Assembly: GCF_042647465.1 (NCBI RefSeq)
Contig: NZ_JBHRVN010000004.1
Length of the DNA stretch: 64,000 nt
Strand: one strand, 5' to 3'
Origin: Wagnerdoeblera intermedia
GTDB taxonomy: Bacteria > Pseudomonadota > Alphaproteobacteria > Rhodobacterales > Rhodobacteraceae
The notes beneath the pieces were generated by a model, which had not been told where the DNA came from, did no database searches, and was given only the letters and a program-made list of their open reading frames with translations. The position numbers and the translations under genes are program-made. Of this stretch, positions 59,234 through 64,000 are shown in pieces. Positions within the stretch are counted from its first letter, which is position 1, and each line of letters begins with the position of its first letter.

Positions 59234-59815
59234 ATGCTGCTTCTGATCGACAATTACGACAGCTTCACCTTTAATCTGGTGCACTACTTCGGTGAACTCG
59301 GAGCCGATGTGAAAGTGGTGCGCAATGACGCGCTGAACGTGCAGGAAGCTCTTGGCCTGAACCCCTCCGCCATCGTGCTCTCGCCCGGCCCCTGTGATCC
59401 GGATCAGGCGGGGATCTGCCTGCCGCTGACCCTTGCGGCTGCAGAGGCGAAGATCCCGCTGATGGGCGTCTGCCTTGGTCATCAGACCATCGGTCAGGCC
59501 TTTGGTGGCAAGGTGATCCGGGCCCCTGAGGCGATCCACGGCAAGACCGATCAGATGTATCATGAAGGGAAAGGCGTTTTCGCGGGCCTGCCCTCACCGC
59601 TGACGGCCACGCGCTATCACTCGCTGATCGTGGAACGCGCCGGCCTGCCCGCCAGCCTTGAGGTGACGGCTGAGACGAAAGACGGCCTCATCATGGGGCT
59701 GCGCCACCGCGATCTGCCCATCGAAGGCGTGCAGTTCCACCCGGAATCCATCGCCTCTGAGCATGGTCATGCGATGCTGAAAAACTTTCTCTCGCGCGCG
59801 GAGGTGCCGGCATGA
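59234..59815 (+). CDS. trpG: TrpG, anthranilate synthase glutamine amidotransferase component II
   Basis: Glutaminase subunit (193 aa) for anthranilate synthase. LLLIDNYDSFTFNLVHYFGELG starts the class I fold; GVCLGHQTIGQAFGG has the catalytic Cys at residue 80, and VQFHPESIASEHG has the His/Glu of the triad. GAGGA lies upstream. The stop overlaps the trpD start (ATGA). Its partner trpE is not in the window. It could also serve p-aminobenzoate synthesis. Confidence 0.95.
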   Translation: MLLLIDNYDSFTFNLVHYFGELGADVKVVRNDALNVQEALGLNPSAIVLSPGPCDPDQAGICLPLTLAAAEAKIPLMGVCLGHQTIGQAFGGKVIRAPEAIHGKTDQMYHEGKGVFAGLPSPLTATRYHSLIVERAGLPASLEVTAETKDGLIMGLRHRDLPIEGVQFHPESIASEHGHAMLKNFLSRAEVPA

Positions 59816-60837
59816 GCAACGCCCTGAAGCCGCTGATCGCCGCCGCCTGCACCCGCCCGCTGACCCGCGCAGAAGCCGAACAGGCCTTCGCCGTTCTTTT
59901 CGCCGGAGAGGCCACCCCCGCACAGATGGGCGGCTTTCTGATGGCGCTGCGCACCCGCGGCGAGACGGTGGATGAATATACCGCCGCAGCCACCGTGATG
60001 CGCGCGCGTGGTGTGCCTGCAAAGGCGCCCGCAGGCGCGATCGATATCGTCGGCACCGGCGGAGACGGTAAAAGCACGCTGAACATTTCGACTGCCACGG
60101 CGCTGGTTGTGGCGGCAGCGGGTGTGCCGGTCGCCAAACACGGCAACCGCAATCTCTCATCGAAATCCGGGTCTGCCGATGCGCTGACTGAACTCGGGCT
60201 CAATGTCATGGTCGGCCCCGATGTGGTTGAGGCCTGTATGTCAGAGGCCGGGATCGGCTTTATGATGGCGCCCATGCACCATCCGGCGATGCGCCATGTC
60301 GGCCCCGTCCGGGCGGAGCTTGGCACCCGCACGATTTTCAACATTCTGGGTCCGCTGACCAATCCGGCCGGTGTCAAACGCCAGCTGACCGGCACTTTCA
60401 GCAAAGACCTGTGCCGTCCGATGGCGGAAACGCTGCAGAAGCTCGGCTCAGAGAAGGTCTGGATCATGCATGGCGGCGACGGCACCGATGAGCTGTCGAT
60501 CGCCGCACCAAGCCATGTTGCGGAACTCGCCGGGGGTCAGATCCGCGAGTTTGAGGTTCATCCCGAAGACGCAGGTCTGCCGGTTCATCCCTTTGAGGCC
60601 ATCGTCGGCGGCACGCCGAAAGAGAATGCCCAGGCCCTGCTGCGGCTTTTGAACGGGGAAAAGGGCGCGTACCGCGATGCGGTTCTGCTCAATTCAGCAG
60701 CCGCGCTGCTGGTGGCCGATAAAGTGGCGGATCTGAAAGCCGGGGCCGCTCTGGCGGCTGAAGCGATCGACAGCGGCAAGGGCCTGCGTGTGGTTGAGGT
60801 GCTGCGCCGCCTCTCGCCCGCTCTGCCCGCCGCCTGA
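59812..60837 (+). CDS. trpD: TrpD, anthranilate phosphoribosyltransferase
   Basis: Transfers phosphoribose to anthranilate (341 aa). GTGGDGKSTLNISTATALVVAAAGVPVAKHGNRNLSSKSGSADALTELG is the PRPP/anthranilate site, here read as shorter segments: GTGGDGK and KHGNRNLSSKSGSADAL. DELSIAAPS is also conserved. It overlaps trpG by four bases and is followed after two bases by ung. Confidence 0.95.
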   Translation: MSNALKPLIAAACTRPLTRAEAEQAFAVLFAGEATPAQMGGFLMALRTRGETVDEYTAAATVMRARGVPAKAPAGAIDIVGTGGDGKSTLNISTATALVVAAAGVPVAKHGNRNLSSKSGSADALTELGLNVMVGPDVVEACMSEAGIGFMMAPMHHPAMRHVGPVRAELGTRTIFNILGPLTNPAGVKRQLTGTFSKDLCRPMAETLQKLGSEKVWIMHGGDGTDELSIAAPSHVAELAGGQIREFEVHPEDAGLPVHPFEAIVGGTPKENAQALLRLLNGEKGAYRDAVLLNSAAALLVADKVADLKAGAALAAEAIDSGKGLRVVEVLRRLSPALPAA

Positions 60838-60839
60838 GC

Positions 60840-61490
60840 ATGAGCGCGATTTCCCTGCCTGCCCCCTGGGCGGATCTGCCCTTTTTTCAGGACCAGTGGC
60901 CGGCCCTTGAGGCGCGGCTGAGCGCTGAACAAAAGCCCTGGCTGCCGGGGCCTTCGCGGGTCTTTGCGGCCCTTGCTCTGCCGCCGGAGCGGGTTCGGGT
61001 GGTGATCCTCGGCCAGGACCCCTATCCCAATGCGCATCATGCCATGGGGCTGGCCTTTTCCGTCCCGCCGGGTACCCATCCGCTGCCGCGCTCGCTGGCC
61101 AATATCTTTCGCGAGCTTCATGACGATCTGGGGGTGGCGCGGCTTTCGGGGGATCTGACACCCTGGGTCGATCAGGGGGTTCTGCTTCTGAACACTGTGC
61201 TGACCCTGCCGGAGGGCGAGAGCTTTGGCCATAAATCCTGGGGCTGGCAGGAGCTGGCGCGTCAGGTTCTGGCGCGGGTCGCCGAAAAGCCAACGGCCTT
61301 TGTGCTTTGGGGCAAACCGGCCCAGGCCTTTGCCGCGCCGCTGGTCGTGGGCGGGGATCATCTGATCGTCACTTCTGCCCATCCCTCACCGCTTTCTGCC
61401 TCGCGCGGGTTTTTCGGCTCCAGGCCCTTCTCGCAGGTGAATCACTGGCTGACTGCCCGCGGTTCGCCCCCGATCGACTGGGCCGCCTGA
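60840..61490 (+). CDS. ung: uracil-DNA glycosylase, family 1
   Basis: Removes uracil from DNA in base-excision repair (216 aa). The catalytic loop VVILGQDPYPNAHHAMGLAFSVPPG places Asp at residue 60; SAHPSPLSASRGFFGSRPFSQVN is the minor-groove loop with the catalytic His. It starts two bases after trpD's stop codon and ends 56 bases before trpC, so it is embedded in the trp operon. Placement inside a trp operon is unusual, and its expression would follow tryptophan supply. Confidence 0.94.
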   Translation: MSAISLPAPWADLPFFQDQWPALEARLSAEQKPWLPGPSRVFAALALPPERVRVVILGQDPYPNAHHAMGLAFSVPPGTHPLPRSLANIFRELHDDLGVARLSGDLTPWVDQGVLLLNTVLTLPEGESFGHKSWGWQELARQVLARVAEKPTAFVLWGKPAQAFAAPLVVGGDHLIVTSAHPSPLSASRGFFGSRPFSQVNHWLTARGSPPIDWAA

Positions 61491-61546
61491 GCGCCCGCTT
61501 CCCTTTCGCGCCTCCCCGCGCTAGCACTTGTCAAGGAGGACCCGCC

Positions 61547-62353
61547 ATGTCCACGATCCTGGAACGCATCAAAGCCTATAAACTCGAAGAGATCGCTGCT
61601 GCGAAAGCCGCGCTGCCGCTCTCGGATCTGCAGGCGCAGGTCGCGGCCGCCCCGGCCCCGCGCGGCTTCGGCGCGGCGCTGAGCAGGGCTGCGCAGACCG
61701 GCTATGGCCTGATCGCTGAGATCAAGAAAGCCAGCCCCTCAAAGGGCCTGATCCGCGCAGACTTCGATCCCGCCGCGCTGGCACAGGCCTATGAAGCAGG
61801 CGGTGCCGCCTGCCTTTCGGTGCTGACCGATACGCCGTCTTTTCAGGGCGCGCCGGAGTTTCTGATGCAGGCGCGTGAGGCCTGCAGCCTGCCCTGCCTG
61901 CGCAAAGATTTCCTCTTCGACACCTGGCAGGTCCAGGAGGCCCGCGCCTGGGGCGCCGACTGCATTCTGATCATCATGGCATCCGTCGATGATGCGCTGG
62001 CCAAAGACCTTGAAGATGCGGCGATTGACCTTGGCATGGATGCGCTGATCGAAGTGCATGACCTGCCCGAGCTTGAGCGCACCAGCCATCTCCGCTCGCC
62101 GCTGATCGGCATCAACAACCGCAATCTGCACACCTTTGAGCTCTCGCTTGACGTTACCCGCCAGCTCTCGCGCCGTGTCTCGGAGGAGCGTCAGGTGGTC
62201 TGTGAATCGGGTCTCTTCACCCCCGCCGATCTTGCCGATATGGCGCAATATGGCGTGCGCCGCTTCCTGATCGGCGAAAGCCTGATGCGTCAGGAGGATG
62301 TCACCGCCGCCACCCGGGCGCTGCTGGCACAGCCGCTGACCGGAGCGATCTGA
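61547..62353 (+). CDS. trpC: TrpC, indole-3-glycerol phosphate synthase
   Basis: Forms indole-3-glycerol phosphate from CdRP (268 aa). ILERIKAYKLEEIAAAKA is the N-terminal helix, LIAEIKKASPSKGLIR has the catalytic Lys, LSVLTDTPSFQGAPEFL and CLRKDFLFDTWQVQEARAWGADCILII follow, and IGINNRNLHTFE and CESGLFTPADL complete the barrel. No TrpF fusion. AAGGAGGA precedes ATG 61547. The stop shares one base with moaC (TGATG). Confidence 0.96.
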   Translation: MSTILERIKAYKLEEIAAAKAALPLSDLQAQVAAAPAPRGFGAALSRAAQTGYGLIAEIKKASPSKGLIRADFDPAALAQAYEAGGAACLSVLTDTPSFQGAPEFLMQAREACSLPCLRKDFLFDTWQVQEARAWGADCILIIMASVDDALAKDLEDAAIDLGMDALIEVHDLPELERTSHLRSPLIGINNRNLHTFELSLDVTRQLSRRVSEERQVVCESGLFTPADLADMAQYGVRRFLIGESLMRQEDVTAATRALLAQPLTGAI

Positions 62354-62823
62354 TGCTGACCCATTTTGACGCGGCAGGTCAGGCCCATATGGTCGATGTC
62401 TCGGAAAAGGTTGAGACATCGCGCATGGCCATTGCCAAAGGCTTTGTGAAGATGAGCGCAGAGACTCTGGCGCTCGTCTCGGAAGGTCGCGCCGGGAAAG
62501 GCGATGTCCTGGGGATCGCGCGTCTGGCGGGCATTATGGCCGCGAAGAAGACCGCAGATCTGATCCCGCTCTGCCATCCGCTGCCGCTGACCAAAGTGGC
62601 GCTGGAACTGACAGCCGATCCGGCGCTGCCGGGCGTGCGCATTGAGGCCACGGTCAAAACCGCCGGGAAAACCGGGGTTGAGATGGAGGCTCTGACGGCG
62701 GTTTCGGTTGCGGGGCTCACGGTCTATGACATGCTGAAAGCCGCTGAGAAGAGCATGGAAATCGGCGGCATTCATCTTCACATCAAAGAAGGCGGCAAAT
62801 CGGGCCGTTACGAGGCGGAATGA
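62353..62823 (+). CDS. moaC: MoaC, cyclic pyranopterin monophosphate synthase
   Basis: Second step of molybdenum cofactor synthesis (156 aa), forming cPMP. MVDVSEKVETSRMAIAKGFVKM starts the fold; PLCHPLPLTKV carries the conserved CHPLPL motif, and GVEMEALTAVSVAGLTVYDMLKA contains the catalytic acid/base segment. Coupled to trpC by a TGATG junction and to moeA by an ATGA overlap. Confidence 0.96.
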   Translation: MLTHFDAAGQAHMVDVSEKVETSRMAIAKGFVKMSAETLALVSEGRAGKGDVLGIARLAGIMAAKKTADLIPLCHPLPLTKVALELTADPALPGVRIEATVKTAGKTGVEMEALTAVSVAGLTVYDMLKAAEKSMEIGGIHLHIKEGGKSGRYEAE

Positions 62824-63998
62824 TCTCAGTCGCTGAAGCTCTCGAGCGGCTTTTGTCGCTGGCCGTGCCGCTGGCCTCAGAGGAAGTGCCCCTGGCGAAG
62901 GCCGCCGGGCGCGTCCTGTCAGGTGAGGTGCAGGCCGCACGGGCGCAGCCGCCCTTCACGGCTTCAGCGATGGACGGCTATGCCGTCAGCGGCGATCCTC
63001 AGCCCGGCGAGACCCTTAAGGTGATCGGAGAGGCACAGGCAGGCGGTGCCTGGACGGGCCGGATCGCACAAGGTCAGGCCGTGCGGATCTTTACCGGCGC
63101 CCCCCTGCCTGCGGGTGCCGACCGCGTGGTGATCCAGGAGAATGTCACCGCCACGGAGGGGCAGATCACCATCAATGAGACCAGCGCGACGGCCCATATC
63201 CGCCGCGCAGGCTCTGATTTCGCGGCCGGTCACAGCCTCCCGGGGCCGCGGCTGCTGCGCCCGGCTGATCTCGCGCTGCTGGCGGCGATGAATGTGGCCC
63301 GCCCGCAGGTCGCGCGCCGACCGGTGGTGGCGCTGATCGCCACCGGGGATGAACTGGTCCTGCCCGGCGAGGCCCCGCGCGAGGATCAGATCATCTGCTC
63401 AAACACCTTCGCCATCAAAGCCCTGGCTGAAACGGCCGGAGCTGAGGTGCGGCTGATGCCGCTCGCCCGCGACCGGGTGGAGGCTCTGCGCGATGTGATC
63501 GCCCTGGCAGAGGGCGCCGATGTGATCGTGACCATCGGCGGCGCCTCTGTGGGCGATCATGATCTGGTGGCGGGTGTGGCGCGGGGGATGGGCATTGATA
63601 TGGCCTTTCACAAGGTCGCCCTGCGTCCGGGCAAGCCGCTGATGTCGGGGCGGCTTGGCAATAGCGTCTTTCTTGGCCTGCCGGGCAATCCGGTCTCTGC
63701 CATCGTCTGCAGCCATCTTTTCCTGCTGCCGCTGCTGCGCCGCCTGCAGGGCCTGCGCGAGGTTGCGCCCGTCCTGCGCCGTGCCACGCTCGCCCATGCT
63801 GTTGAGGCCAATGGCAACCGCGCTCATTACATGCGTGCCATCGTCGAAGAGGGCACGGAAGGCCCTGTCCTGCGCGCCGGAGACAGCCAGGAAAGCGCCT
63901 TTCTGGTGCCGCTTTCAGAGGCCAACGCCCTTCTCCTGCGCCCGCCTCATGCCCCTGCCGCTGCGGCGGGAGATCCGGCACTCTGGCTGGCCATCTGA
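62820..63998 (+). CDS. moeA: MoeA, molybdopterin molybdenumtransferase
   Basis: Inserts molybdate into adenylated molybdopterin (392 aa). PFTASAMDGYAV is the N-terminal signature, FTGAPLPAGADRVV follows, and the MoCF-binding domain has IATGDEL, TIGGASVGDHDLV and LPGNPVSAIV. It begins inside the moaC stop (ATGA) and ends two bases before the window edge, so it is complete. In related genomes lexA often follows, but that lies outside the window. Confidence 0.95.
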   Translation: MISVAEALERLLSLAVPLASEEVPLAKAAGRVLSGEVQAARAQPPFTASAMDGYAVSGDPQPGETLKVIGEAQAGGAWTGRIAQGQAVRIFTGAPLPAGADRVVIQENVTATEGQITINETSATAHIRRAGSDFAAGHSLPGPRLLRPADLALLAAMNVARPQVARRPVVALIATGDELVLPGEAPREDQIICSNTFAIKALAETAGAEVRLMPLARDRVEALRDVIALAEGADVIVTIGGASVGDHDLVAGVARGMGIDMAFHKVALRPGKPLMSGRLGNSVFLGLPGNPVSAIVCSHLFLLPLLRRLQGLREVAPVLRRATLAHAVEANGNRAHYMRAIVEEGTEGPVLRAGDSQESAFLVPLSEANALLLRPPHAPAAAAGDPALWLAI

Positions 63999-64000
63999 GG

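Overview
The window is chromosomal DNA from an alphaproteobacterium, most likely a member of the Rhodobacteraceae/Paracoccaceae. The evidence is the high GC content, family-typical gene orders (rpmF-plsX-fabH-ihfA-merR; trpG-trpD-trpC-moaC-moeA; pccB-pccA-mcm with small genes between), a GapR (DUF2312) gene, a DUF6497 gene, and a long dCTP deaminase. The genus cannot be fixed from the sequence. No integrase, transposase, phage gene or CRISPR array was seen.

Layout. 1-4171: histidine genes (partial hisA, hisH, hisB, minus strand) and divergent tetrapyrrole genes hemE/hemC. 4184-7826: an orphan Tat-exported solute-binding protein, a shortened and frameshifted carnitine-dehydrogenase/thioesterase-like fusion, and an SseB-family gene. 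8026-10291: two capsule-export genes (kpsT, kpsE) without kpsM. 10419-14185: gapR, small conserved genes, a sulfurtransferase-like protein, tRNA-Asp, a hydrolase-like gene, zinT behind a perfect Zur-type palindrome, and tRNA-Asn. 14466-31649: a 17 kb catabolic island with LacI and GntR regulators, an M81 (MlrC) peptidase, an amidohydrolase, a complete Dpp-type importer with its binding protein, a frameshifted polysaccharide-deacetylase-like hydrolase, an FAD oxidoreductase, a VOC protein and HyuA/HyuB. 31879-33681: a FabMG-like reductase and a membrane-tethered GIY-YIG protein. 33951-42083: propionyl-CoA to succinyl-CoA route (pccB, pccA, methylmalonyl-CoA mutase) with a TTTGCAAA operator-like site and four small genes between the carboxylase subunits. 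42207-47266: VOC, GNAT, DjlA-like, a secreted protein, a frameshifted lytic transglycosylase, two Flp-type pilins and cpaB. 47305-55754: dcd, tRNA-Pro, a MerR regulator with a 34-unit Glu-Ala microsatellite, ihfA, fabH, plsX, rpmF, yceD, bamE, an aminotransferase and a DsbA-family protein. 55966-63998: gap, a 46-residue membrane peptide, a divergent polysaccharide deacetylase, then trpG-trpD-ung-trpC-moaC-moeA.

How the genes work together. Most are core biosynthesis and housekeeping. The island at 14-32 kb looks like a self-contained uptake and breakdown module for a blocked, cyclic or lactam-type peptide or amide; its substrate is unknown and it is the best candidate here for an undescribed pathway. 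The pcc-mcm region is a standard propionyl-CoA assimilation locus.

Caution. Three genes (5909-6941, 24702-25557, 44525-45392) are each broken by what reads as one extra base in a G/C homopolymer. Their common signature suggests consensus sequencing errors at least as strongly as real gene decay.
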